NCBI GenBank assembly: GCA_018970395.1
Contig: JAGWWM010000021.1
Location: forward strand, 1-37,943
DNA: 37,943 nucleotides
Origin: Bacteroidota bacterium
GTDB lineage: Bacteria > Bacteroidota > Bacteroidia > Chitinophagales > Chitinophagaceae
Direction: 5' to 3'
In this document: one piece after another, positions 1-6,792 of the stretch
Layout: each line of letters begins with the position of its first letter
How positions within the stretch are numbered: the first letter of the stretch is position 1
The notes under the pieces: model-generated
What the model was told of the DNA's origin: nothing
Database searches by the model: none
The model's input: the letters and a program-made list of their open reading frames with translations, nothing else
Position numbers and translations under genes: made by a program

Positions 1-1
1 C

Positions 2-187
2 CGTGCGCGTGAACTAGGCCTGCAGCTCAATGCAGGTCATGATCTCGACCGGCATAATTTACCCTACTTAATGCAGCATATTCCCTGGATTGATGAAGTC
101 AGTATTGGACATGCGCTCATTTGCGATGCATTGTATTTGGGATTTGAGAACACGATTCAGTTGTATCAGCGAGCTTTGAAGAAATAA
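2..187 (+). CDS. pdxJ: Pyridoxine 5'-phosphate synthase, C-terminal fragment
   Basis: Partial gene: the 5' part lies outside the window and only the last 61 codons before the TAA stop are visible. The residues include [15 protein letters not shown] and [16 protein letters not shown], which are the hallmark C-terminal strands and phosphate-binding region of PdxJ. PdxJ is the TIM-barrel enzyme that condenses 1-deoxyxylulose 5-phosphate with 3-amino-2-oxopropyl phosphate to form pyridoxine 5'-phosphate in the DXP-dependent vitamin B6 pathway. It converges on the outer-membrane protein gene to its right, with 26 bp between the stops. Family identity is secure from the motif; nothing can be said about its start or regulation. 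Confidence 0.93.
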   Translation, partial: RARELGLQLNAGHDLDRHNLPYLMQHIPWIDEVSIGHALICDALYLGFENTIQLYQRALKK

Positions 188-197
188 TCAGTTTTAA

Positions 198-213
198 GGC
201 AGTGTTAGCTGCC
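198..213. terminator. Weak hairpin between convergent genes
   Basis: GGCAG (198-202), a 6-nt loop and CTGCC (209-213) form a short stem between the pdxJ stop and the stop of the minus-strand barrel gene. On the minus strand it is followed by only a short TTAAAA run. It may act as a weak terminator for either gene, but the 5-bp stem makes this tentative. Confidence 0.3.
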
Positions 214-2865
214 TCACGGCTGCATCGGAATATCATCCATTTCAATCCGATTGTTCTTGCGCTTGAAAACAGATACATCCATTTTCCCGAAACGATAACT
301 GATATTCACACGCACAAATTGAGGATCTCTTCTGCGCCAGCTGTTTTGATCAAAACCCACTCCCTGAGAGAATACGATATTCTGCCGCGTTCTTAAAAAG
401 TCGCTCCAGTTGATGGAGAAGGTAGCTGTATTGTTTTTGATTTTTAATTCTTTTCGTAATCCTAAATCTGCATAATAATTTTCATCAATATAACCCTGCG
501 TGGTAGAAATCTGCCCGCCGCCAAAACCACCTCCACCCATCATGCCGCCGCCTCTGCCTCCACCACCTCCACCAAATCCACCGCCGCCACTGTTGCCGGA
601 TGAAACAGGAATAATGGAGCGTGAATTATAATCCGCACTCAGTTGTACTGTCCACCCTTTCCCTAATTTGAAAGTGTTATTCATCTTAATCGTAAAACTG
701 GTTCTTTCATTTTCCAGTGCGGGTAAGTCTTTCGTTCCATTAATTTTGGAATAGTAATAATTGAAATTATAATTGGCTTCCCACCATTTGTTGAAATTAT
801 TTTTAAACACCAGTTCAAGTCCTGCTGCATAAGCAGTGGTGGCATTCACCCAGGTGGTTACTAATCCGACCGTATCCGAATTTCCAATTTTTTGGGGAGA
901 CTGATAACGAGCAATCAAATTTTCAGTTTGTTTCCCAAACAGTGAAACGAGTACCGTATTATTTTTTTTGCCGTAGGTTTTCTGGTACCCTAATTCAACA
1001 GAGTTGGTAAACTCCGGTAACAAATCCGGATTTCCGGTTTGGTAATTCAACACATCGGTGTAGTCGGTATTGGGCAGCAATTGAAAAAAATTGGGACGCT
1101 TCACTCTTCTCGTATAATTCAGCTGTAAATCCTGTTTGCCGGAAAGAGATTTGGAAATAAAAGCGCTAGGGAAAAGTGCAAGTGGAAAACGATTGCTGAA
1201 GCGCGTCGCTTTACCAACAATCTGTCCTACATATTCTGAACTCTCTGCACGCAAACCTGTTTGAAAATTCAGATTTTGCGCAGTTAGTTTTTGTGAATAG
1301 TTCAGGTATACCGCATGCACCCTTTCTTCATAGCTAAATGCATTGCTGATGCCGGGCAGCGCGATATTGTTGATGAAGTTGTTTTGAAAACTTTCAAACC
1401 ACCTGATTTGTGTACGCAAACCCATTTCTATTTTACTGTTGTCATTCAGTGGATTGATAAAATCTGTTTGGCCAACCAAAAGTTGATTGCTTCCGCCTGC
1501 ATCTACCCGTTGATTAAAAATCCGGCGGATATCCGGAGACGAGCTTGAAAATTTTACATTGCTAATATCAATGGTTTGGTCGTTGTCACTGGATACTTTA
1601 CTATAATTTAAATCTGCCTGCCATTCTTTTCCAGGCTTGGTGAATACGCGTTTATAACTGAGTTGCCCGCCTCTGTTTCTGAAGATGTTGGTGCCATACG
1701 TATTTCTTTTTTCTGTAGAGTCCAGAATGTCGGTGTTCAAAAAATTGATGGCAATATCACTGATATCATCTGTCTTGAAATTGCCTTCTGAAAAATTACC
1801 GGTAATTGATAGTGTATTGCGGTTATTGATAAAGTAATCTACGCCTCCTCTCAAAAAACCAAATCTGCCGGTAGAAGTATTGTCGTTTTCAAGAAACAGG
1901 GTAGATGGATTAGTGGGAGGATTTTGATTGTTCCGGTCGGTTTCTCCCCAGGCAATACTTTTACGCTGGTTCAACATGGCACTTGCAAAAACATTCAGCT
2001 TGCCTTGACGAATATTGAAATCCGCTCCGCTTTGTACCCTTGCGCGCATATCTATGCCTGCTCTCAGATTGCCGTTGTAGCCAATTTGCCGGTTCTTTTT
2101 AAGCACAATATTGATAATGGCAGATTGTCCGCCACTGGCATCATATTTAGCTGAAGGATTCGTAATCAGTTCAATACTCTGTATTGCATCTGCAGGAATC
2201 TGATCAAGCGATAAAAGCGTTGGCCTGCCATCCACAAAAATTTCTGGCGTGTTGTTGCGTAAGCTTACATTTCCTTCCACATCCACCGACACCGTCGGTA
2301 CATTCCGCATCACATCCACAGCATTACCTCCGGCCGAGATGATATTCTTATCCACGTTAAAAATTTTTCGGTCAATGCCTAATTGCAACTGCGGTTTTTC
2401 TCCCGTAATCACTACTTCTTTTACTTCTTTGATTTCACTTTCCAATGCAATATCGCCGAGGTCTTTATTCACTTTATTCAGCATTTGCATCATGTCGCCG
2501 CCCTGGTTGAACTTGATATCAAATGCAATTTTTTGCTCGATCGTCTTATAGCCAATCGCACTGATTTTTATTTTATAAGTTGCCATCACGGCCAATCCTT
2601 CCAAATCAAATTCTCCGTTTGATCGGGTCAATTGTCCGGTTACTACAATGTCTTTTTTTGTTTTAGTGGCTGAGTCGTATTTGTTTTGAATCAATTGTAC
2701 TGAGACCGCGTCAATTGCTTTTTTGGTTTTGCTGTCAATGATTTTTCCATACACCCTTCCGACATTCATCATGCCTTGTCCGCCTTTGCCGGGCACTGGG
2801 AATTGCGCTTTCAACTCAAAGGAATAAAAGGCGAGGAGCAAAAAAAGAAATCGGATTTTTATCAT
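214..2865 (-). CDS. Outer-membrane beta-barrel (TonB-receptor-like) protein
   Basis: A protein of 883 residues starting at MIKIRFLF; a reading-frame extension 11 codons upstream is less likely because the signal peptide begins at this ATG. Visible parts in order: a signal peptide (about 1-20, ending LKAQ), a carboxypeptidase-regulatory-like beta-sandwich (about 35-115), a TonB plug-like domain (about 145-250, containing EIFVDGRP and SAKYDASGG), then a long barrel region ending in an aromatic-rich C-terminus. This is the architecture of the Bacteroidota outer-membrane beta-barrel family (OMP_b-brl_3 type), related to TonB-dependent receptors; the substrate is unknown. An unusual 25-residue glycine-rich insert (20 Gly) lies in the late barrel at nucleotides 514-588. 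A 14-nt inverted repeat sits about 34 bp before the start. No SusD-like partner is adjacent. Confidence 0.85.
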   Translation of the reverse strand: MIKIRFLFLLLAFYSFELKAQFPVPGKGGQGMMNVGRVYGKIIDSKTKKAIDAVSVQLIQNKYDSATKTKKDIVVTGQLTRSNGEFDLEGLAVMATYKIKISAIGYKTIEQKIAFDIKFNQGGDMMQMLNKVNKDLGDIALESEIKEVKEVVITGEKPQLQLGIDRKIFNVDKNIISAGGNAVDVMRNVPTVSVDVEGNVSLRNNTPEIFVDGRPTLLSLDQIPADAIQSIELITNPSAKYDASGGQSAIINIVLKKNRQIGYNGNLRAGIDMRARVQSGADFNIRQGKLNVFASAMLNQRKSIAWGETDRNNQNPPTNPSTLFLENDNTSTGRFGFLRGGVDYFINNRNTLSITGNFSEGNFKTDDISDIAINFLNTDILDSTEKRNTYGTNIFRNRGGQLSYKRVFTKPGKEWQADLNYSKVSSDNDQTIDISNVKFSSSSPDIRRIFNQRVDAGGSNQLLVGQTDFINPLNDNSKIEMGLRTQIRWFESFQNNFINNIALPGISNAFSYEERVHAVYLNYSQKLTAQNLNFQTGLRAESSEYVGQIVGKATRFSNRFPLALFPSAFISKSLSGKQDLQLNYTRRVKRPNFFQLLPNTDYTDVLNYQTGNPDLLPEFTNSVELGYQKTYGKKNNTVLVSLFGKQTENLIARYQSPQKIGNSDTVGLVTTWVNATTAYAAGLELVFKNNFNKWWEANYNFNYYYSKINGTKDLPALENERTSFTIKMNNTFKLGKGWTVQLSADYNSRSIIPVSSGNSGGGGFGGGGGGRGGGMMGGGGFGGGQISTTQGYIDENYYADLGLRKELKIKNNTATFSINWSDFLRTRQNIVFSQGVGFDQNSWRRRDPQFVRVNISYRFGKMDVSVFKRKNNRIEMDDIPMQP

Positions 2866-2898
2866 GATATGAATTGTGAAACGTACAAGCAACAACAA

Positions 2899-2912
2899 TT
2901 AGGGTGCCCTAA
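2899..2912. promoter_or_regulatory. Inverted repeat TTAGGG-TG-CCCTAA, candidate operator
   Basis: Perfect 6-bp arms with a 2-bp spacer, in the 74-bp gap upstream of the minus-strand barrel gene, roughly 34-47 bp before its ATG. Position and symmetry suit a dimeric regulator site or a small 5'-leader hairpin. No regulator is identified, and no clear TAnnTTTG element is visible beside it. Confidence 0.35.
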
Positions 2913-2939
2913 AGTTTAAACAAAGTTGGGGAAATTTCC

Positions 2940-3539
2940 TTAGATATAAACGATCAGTACCTGTAGTAATCCGATGATAAAACCAAGCACTCCTCCAAGT
3001 ATTTCTACAAAACGAAATTCTTTTGACATCACCTGATAGAGGATGGATTCGAGTTTTTCTCCGGAGAAGGCAGTTACTTTATCGGTTACGATTTTTTCCA
3101 GATCCAGATTATCCTTCATGGAATCCACATATCCGTTGATCATTTCCGGGAATAATTGCTGAATTTCTTCGGTAAGAACAGTTTTGATTTTATCAATTGT
3201 TTTATCTCCGATAAACATGCTGATCATAGGCATGACTGTCGTCAGTTTTTCGCGGAGGAACCGATCAATGGCTGCTTCCAGCTTCGGCATTAAACCTGCC
3301 AGGTTTTCGGGACGAGTAATGACTGCTTTAATCTCATCGAAGGAGAGCAGTTCCGTACTGACGAGCTTACCCATTTTCGCTGCAAACACCGCTTGTCTTT
3401 TCGGGAAAATACCCTGTATGGTCAAACCTAAAATTCGAATGGGTTTTTGCGGGTGAAAAAGCATTTTAATAGCAACCCAGTTGGTTACCCAACCAATGAA
3501 ACCGGAGATAATGGGGATAAGAATGAGCATCGGATTCAT
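2940..3539 (-). CDS. DUF445 family membrane protein
   Basis: A 199-residue protein with ATG start. The N-terminus (about 3-30, including GFIGWVTNWVAIKMLFHP) is the signature of the DUF445 family (relatives YheB and YjiN), followed by a Pro/Lys turn and the conserved IQGIFPKRQ segment. A helical, charged middle (about 65-165) leads to a hydrophobic C-terminal helix (about 178-199), so the protein is probably anchored at both ends with a soluble middle. The biochemical function of the family is not established. This copy is short compared with many family members (300-400 residues) but matches the compact two-helix form. It lies 50 bp downstream of tRNA-His on the same strand, with a terminator between. 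Confidence 0.85.
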   Translation of the reverse strand: MNPMLILIPIISGFIGWVTNWVAIKMLFHPQKPIRILGLTIQGIFPKRQAVFAAKMGKLVSTELLSFDEIKAVITRPENLAGLMPKLEAAIDRFLREKLTTVMPMISMFIGDKTIDKIKTVLTEEIQQLFPEMINGYVDSMKDNLDLEKIVTDKVTAFSGEKLESILYQVMSKEFRFVEILGGVLGFIIGLLQVLIVYI

Positions 3540-3561
3540 ATATTAAAAGCTTTTATCCGTA

Positions 3562-3589
3562 ATAAAAAATCCCTGCTTCCGCAGGGATT
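3562..3589 (-). terminator. Intrinsic terminator after tRNA-His
   Basis: AATCCCTGC (3568-3576), loop TTCC and GCAGGGATT (3581-3589) form a perfect 9-bp stem. Read on the minus strand it is followed directly by six T residues. It starts 2 nt after the tRNA 3' end, so it closes the tRNA transcript and separates it from the DUF445 gene. Confidence 0.85.
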
Positions 3590-3590
3590 G

Positions 3591-3665
3591 GGAGGCTGAT
3601 GGGTCTCGAACCCACGGCCTTCAGTGCCACAAACTGACGCTCTAACCAACTGAGCTACAGCCTCC
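3591..3665 (-). tRNA. tRNA-His (GTG anticodon)
   Basis: Read on the minus strand, the sequence folds into a complete cloverleaf. The acceptor stem is GAGGCTG/CAGCCTC with an extra 5' G opposite C73, the G-1 hallmark of histidine tRNA. The D stem is GCTC/GAGC; the anticodon stem TCAGT/ACTGA carries the loop TTGTGGC, giving anticodon GTG; the T arm contains TTCGAGA. No CCA is encoded next to C73. The gene has its own promoter upstream and a terminator directly downstream, so it is a stand-alone transcription unit. It delivers histidine at CAC/CAT codons. Confidence 0.97.
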
Positions 3666-3675
3666 GTAGGGAGTG

Positions 3676-3708
3676 CAAAATTAAAGAAAAAGGAGTGTAT
3701 TTGCCAAA
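3676..3708 (-). promoter_or_regulatory. Promoter of tRNA-His
   Basis: On the minus strand TTTG (3705-3708) is followed after 21 nt by TAATTTTG (3676-3683), matching the Bacteroidota sigma consensus of -33 TTTG and -7 TAnnTTTG. The next bases are CACTCCC, and the tRNA 5' end is only about 10 nt beyond the -7 box, giving a very short leader. The TTTTGCACTCC stretch resembles the second rRNA promoter of this window (TTTGCACTCCC). Confidence 0.8.
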
Positions 3709-3733
3709 CCTGTTTTTTGGAAAACCGACTGAA

Positions 3734-4138
3734 TCATATCAGGTCGTGAATAGACTTGTTTTCGAGGATCTTTAGATTCGCATCTCGTACTTTCACCATC
3801 ATATCGTGCAGACCGCAATGCGTTTCATCACAATTCTTGCAGCGTTCGTAAAAATGCAGACTAACACAGGAGAGGGGAGCAATGGGGCCATCCAGCAGTC
3901 GAATCACTCTGGCGAGTGAAATTTGGTGCGGTGGAATATTGAAGTAGTACCCGCCGCCTTTTCCTTTTTTACTTTCAAGGATGCCGTCTTTTCTAAGCGT
4001 CAGCAAAATGTTTTCAAGAAATTTCAAAGGAATCTTTCTGGTTTCGGAAATCTGCGCAATCAGCACGGGCTGATTTCCTTTTTGCTGTGCCATATACGAT
4101 AAGGCCTGAAAAGCGTATTGGGTCTTTTTTGAAAGCAT
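3734..4138 (-). CDS. Rrf2-family transcriptional regulator
   Basis: A 134-residue protein from ATG at 4138; a TTG two codons earlier is in frame but less likely. The N-terminal winged helix (about 1-80) is typical of Rrf2/IscR/NsrR/CymR: LSKKTQYAFQALSYMA, then the recognition-helix region IPLKFLENILLTLRKDGI and the wing SKKGKGGGYYF. The effector segment carries four cysteines at about 91, 100, 103 and 108. Classic Fe-S members use three ligands with different spacing, so an iron-sulfur or other metal/redox sensor is plausible but unproven. The gene stands alone, with a tRNA downstream and the MORN gene upstream on the same strand. A 13-bp direct repeat lies just before its start and could be an autoregulatory site (inference). 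Confidence 0.9.
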   Translation of the reverse strand: MLSKKTQYAFQALSYMAQQKGNQPVLIAQISETRKIPLKFLENILLTLRKDGILESKKGKGGGYYFNIPPHQISLARVIRLLDGPIAPLSCVSLHFYERCKNCDETHCGLHDMMVKVRDANLKILENKSIHDLI

Positions 4139-4144
4139 TATCAA

Positions 4145-4171
4145 AATTAATAATTAAGAATTAATAATTAA
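4145..4171. repeat. 13-bp AT direct repeat before the Rrf2 gene
   Basis: AATTAATAATTAA occurs at 4145-4157 and again at 4159-4171, separated by one G. The pair begins 7 bp upstream of the Rrf2 start codon. It may be a regulator-binding site or simple AT-rich low-complexity DNA. Confidence 0.55.
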
Positions 4172-4200
4172 TCATTGAATAGCCTTGAACTTTTATTACT

Positions 4201-4249
4201 AATTATTAATTACCAATTACTAATTACTAATTACTAATTACTAATTATT
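4201..4249. repeat. Heptanucleotide tandem repeat (AATTACT)n
   Basis: Seven consecutive 7-bp units: AATTATT, AATTACC, four perfect AATTACT copies, then AATTATT. It lies between the MORN-protein stop and the Rrf2 promoter region, so a change in copy number would not alter any reading frame. A candidate variable-number tandem repeat. Confidence 0.85.
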
Positions 4250-4253
4250 CATT

Positions 4254-4961
4254 CTATTTCCCTCCCCCCGTACTCCCCGTTCTGATTTTGTATTTTTTCT
4301 TGTCGTTATTTTTCTTTTCAAAATCTTCTACCTCTTTTGGCTTTGGTTTTTCTTTGGGTTTTTCTGTACTTCCCGGAGTAGTTGAGTTGTTTTCATTATT
4401 CCCGGCATATTCTTCTTTTTTGCCGATGAAATAACTGTCTTTTTGAAGCAGTTTACCAGTCTCAGGATCATAAAATTTCCAGATGCCGTGGGGTACTGCC
4501 GATCCCTCAATTTTTACTTCAACCATACGCACTTTGGTAGGATCGTTGATATCCTGAACTTCCACCCATTCGGTGGGTTGTTCCGGATTGTGTGCCAGCC
4601 AGCTTTCTTCTCTGATCAAGTTGCCCATTGTATTGAAGTACTGCTGGATCCCGTTTTTTTGTCCGTAACGGTATTGCTCTATACCCATTAAATCGCCCAT
4701 CAATGAAAAGATTCTCCAGTAACCCGTCTTTTCATTGTTTTGATAAACGCCTTCTTCTTCATAGCCGGGCTCACCTCTTAATTCAGGTATTCTATTCGTC
4801 CACTTTCCCTGCTTGTGACCCTTTTTATCTACACAGTTCAAGGTGTCACCGTTGGAGGCAATTTCAAATTCCACGCATTGCGCAATAGCGGGATGTTGAA
4901 TGCAGGAAAATAAGGCGATGCCAAAATATATAGCGATATGACGAAAGGGGTGGACTAACAT
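4254..4961 (-). CDS. Exported MORN-repeat (YwqK-like) protein
   Basis: A 235-residue protein with ATG start and an N-terminal hydrophobic signal (about 9-28, ending AIAQ), so it is probably exported. The central part (about 45-185) contains MORN-like units of the form G-x-W/Y...Y-x-x-G (HKQGKWTN, KTGYWRIF, QYRYGQKNGIQQYF, PHGIWKFYDPETGKLL), as seen in proteins annotated as YwqK-family antitoxin-like in Bacteroidota. Despite that database name there is no toxin partner here and no evidence of a toxin-antitoxin role. The C-terminal 50 residues are low-complexity, rich in Lys, Glu, Pro and Asn, and end in a Gly-rich tail. The function is unknown; a structural or binding role in the periplasm or envelope is a guess. 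Confidence 0.75.
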   Translation of the reverse strand: MLVHPFRHIAIYFGIALFSCIQHPAIAQCVEFEIASNGDTLNCVDKKGHKQGKWTNRIPELRGEPGYEEEGVYQNNEKTGYWRIFSLMGDLMGIEQYRYGQKNGIQQYFNTMGNLIREESWLAHNPEQPTEWVEVQDINDPTKVRMVEVKIEGSAVPHGIWKFYDPETGKLLQKDSYFIGKKEEYAGNNENNSTTPGSTEKPKEKPKPKEVEDFEKKNNDKKKYKIRTGSTGGGK

Positions 4962-5003
4962 AAACAGGAATGATTATAGAACAAACTTACGAAAAACCAG
5001 GAA

Positions 5004-5012
5004 TGTGGATAA
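5004..5012 (-). promoter_or_regulatory. Perfect DnaA box upstream of dnaB
   Basis: TGTGGATAA on the plus strand reads TTATCCACA on the minus strand, identical to the consensus DnaA box. Weaker same-orientation relatives are TGTGAATTT (5057-5065) and TGTGGATTT (5089-5097). An A/T-only tract with one G follows at about 5110-5133. The 265-bp gap holding these (4962-5226) separates leftward genes from rightward dnaB and contains no ORF I trust. It could be a DnaA-controlled promoter or an origin-like region. Confidence 0.55.
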
Positions 5013-5160
5013 CTTCAAAAGAAACCTTGACAAGCTGTTGGGAGCGCTGCAATACCTGTGAATTTGTGCTTGAATATAGTGAATATTATGTGGATTTCCG
5101 CTTTTTCAATGATAAAAAAATTAAATAAAAAATCTGCATCAAGAATTGAATTTTGCTGTT

Positions 5161-5183
5161 ACATTCGTCGTTCGACTCAATGT
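5161..5183. promoter_or_regulatory. Imperfect dyad in the dnaB upstream region
   Basis: ACATT-C-GTCG, spacer TT, CGAC-TC-AATGT form a 9-bp stem with a small internal mismatch, centred about 55 bp before the dnaB start. It overlaps TACATTCG (5160-5167), a near match to TAnnTTTG, though no -33 TTG sits at the right distance. It may be an operator or leader hairpin. Confidence 0.3.
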
Positions 5184-5226
5184 TGAAGCGTTTATTTGAT
5201 CACTTTTTATTTCGGAGAAAATTAGC

Positions 5227-6783
5227 ATGGAACTGACCAATGTAAATAAAGACAGAAAGACAAGAAGGAAAACGAACTTGGATCTCAATACGATGGTCTT
5301 TGGGAAAATTCCGCCACAATCTAAAGAACTTGAAGAAGCGGTATTGGGCGCTATTATGTTAGAGAAAGGCGCTTTTTCAACGGTATCTGAAATCCTGCGT
5401 CCGGAGTGTTTTTATCTCGATGCGCATCAAAGAATTTTCAGAGCGATGCAGTCGCTCACTACGAAAAACCTGCCGATTGATTTATTGACGGTGGTGGAAG
5501 AATTGAAATTCAGTGAAGAACTGGAAATGATCGGAGGCCCATACTATGTTACCAAACTCACCAATGCGGTTGTTTCGACCGCAAATATTGAAGCGCACTC
5601 ACGTATTGTCTTACAAAAATTTTTACAACGCGAACTGATTCGCATCAGCGGCGAAGTGATTACGGATGCATTTGAAGAAAGTACTGATGTGTTTGATTTG
5701 CTCGATCATGCGGAGACGAAATTATTTGAGATCACGAATAATTATCTGCGTAAAAACTTTACCGATTTTCACGCCGTATTATTGAATACCCTCGATCGCA
5801 TTGAAGACCTGCGTACAAAAAATGAAGATATTACCGGTGTGCCTTCGGGATTCCAATCATTGGATAGAGTTACTTATGGCTGGCAACAAACGGATTTGAT
5901 TATTTTGGCAGCGAGACCTTCTGTGGGTAAAACCGCATTTGCATTGAATCTTGCTCGTAATGCAGCGATGCATCCTACCAAACCAACACCTGTCGCTTTC
6001 TTCTCTCTGGAGATGAGCGCGGCACAGCTGGCACAACGGATTTTATCGGCAGAAAGCGAAATCATGCTGGAAAAAATAGCGAGAGGTAAACTGGAAGATC
6101 ATGAATTGCAACAACTTTATAAAAAGGGAATTGAAAGATTAACCAAAGCGCCTTTGTTTATAGATGATTCTGCAGCCCTCAATATTTTTGAGTTCAGAGC
6201 CAAGGCGCGCCGGCTGGTAACTAAACATAATGTAGGATTGATCATTATTGACTATCTCCAGTTAATGAGTGGATCAAGTGATAACCGCAACACGAATCGT
6301 GAGCAGGAAATCAGTCATATTTCCAGAAACTTAAAAAGCCTCGCTAAAGAATTAAATGTTCCTATTGTGGCATTATCTCAGCTGAGCCGGGAAGTGGAGA
6401 AAAGAAAAGACGGCAATAAAATGCCGCAGTTAAGTGATCTGCGTGAATCGGGGGCGATTGAACAGGATGCCGATATGGTAATGTTCTTATATCGACCGGA
6501 ATATTATGATAATACGACCAACGAAATGGGAGAGAGCACTAAGGGCGAAACGCATATTCGAATTGCTAAGCATCGGAATGGTTCACTCGAAACAATCAAA
6601 CTTCGTGCGGTACTCGCGATTCAGAAATTTCTGGAAGATGATTTTGATAAACCCGGCGGCAGTTATGCGGGTTATCCGGGCGGAAATTTCAGACCTGTTT
6701 CACCCGATGAAGGATCCCGAGTATTTGTTCAGAAAGGAAGTAAAATGAATGATGCTTCTTTTGATGAAGATATTACTTTTTAA
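5227..6783 (+). CDS. dnaB: Replicative DNA helicase DnaB
   Basis: A 518-residue protein, slightly longer than typical DnaB (450-480) because of a basic N-terminal extension of about 28 residues and a Gly-rich C-terminal tail. It has the helicase N-terminal domain (about 30-130, PPQSKELEEAVLGAIML), a linker, and the RecA-like ATPase domain with Walker A ARPSVGKT (about 229-236), Walker B LIIIDYLQLM, and the later motifs SQLSREVEKR and DLRESGAIEQDADMVMFLYRPEYY. It is the hexameric 5'-3' helicase that unwinds the replication fork and recruits primase. ATG is preceded by GGAGAAAA about 8 nt away. rsmE begins 9 nt after the stop, suggesting co-transcription. The upstream gap carries a perfect DnaA box. 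Confidence 0.97.
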   Translation: MELTNVNKDRKTRRKTNLDLNTMVFGKIPPQSKELEEAVLGAIMLEKGAFSTVSEILRPECFYLDAHQRIFRAMQSLTTKNLPIDLLTVVEELKFSEELEMIGGPYYVTKLTNAVVSTANIEAHSRIVLQKFLQRELIRISGEVITDAFEESTDVFDLLDHAETKLFEITNNYLRKNFTDFHAVLLNTLDRIEDLRTKNEDITGVPSGFQSLDRVTYGWQQTDLIILAARPSVGKTAFALNLARNAAMHPTKPTPVAFFSLEMSAAQLAQRILSAESEIMLEKIARGKLEDHELQQLYKKGIERLTKAPLFIDDSAALNIFEFRAKARRLVTKHNVGLIIIDYLQLMSGSSDNRNTNREQEISHISRNLKSLAKELNVPIVALSQLSREVEKRKDGNKMPQLSDLRESGAIEQDADMVMFLYRPEYYDNTTNEMGESTKGETHIRIAKHRNGSLETIKLRAVLAIQKFLEDDFDKPGGSYAGYPGGNFRPVSPDEGSRVFVQKGSKMNDASFDEDITF

Positions 6784-6792
6784 AGGTGTTGT

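Noticed and set aside
2348-2356. TTATCCACG, an 8/9 DnaA-box match
   Set aside because: Single imperfect copy inside the barrel-protein coding region, without AT-rich DNA or further boxes nearby.
4254-4961. Toxin-antitoxin module at the YwqK-like gene
   Set aside because: The YwqK 'antitoxin' name is a database label; no toxin gene is adjacent and the protein is an exported MORN-repeat protein.
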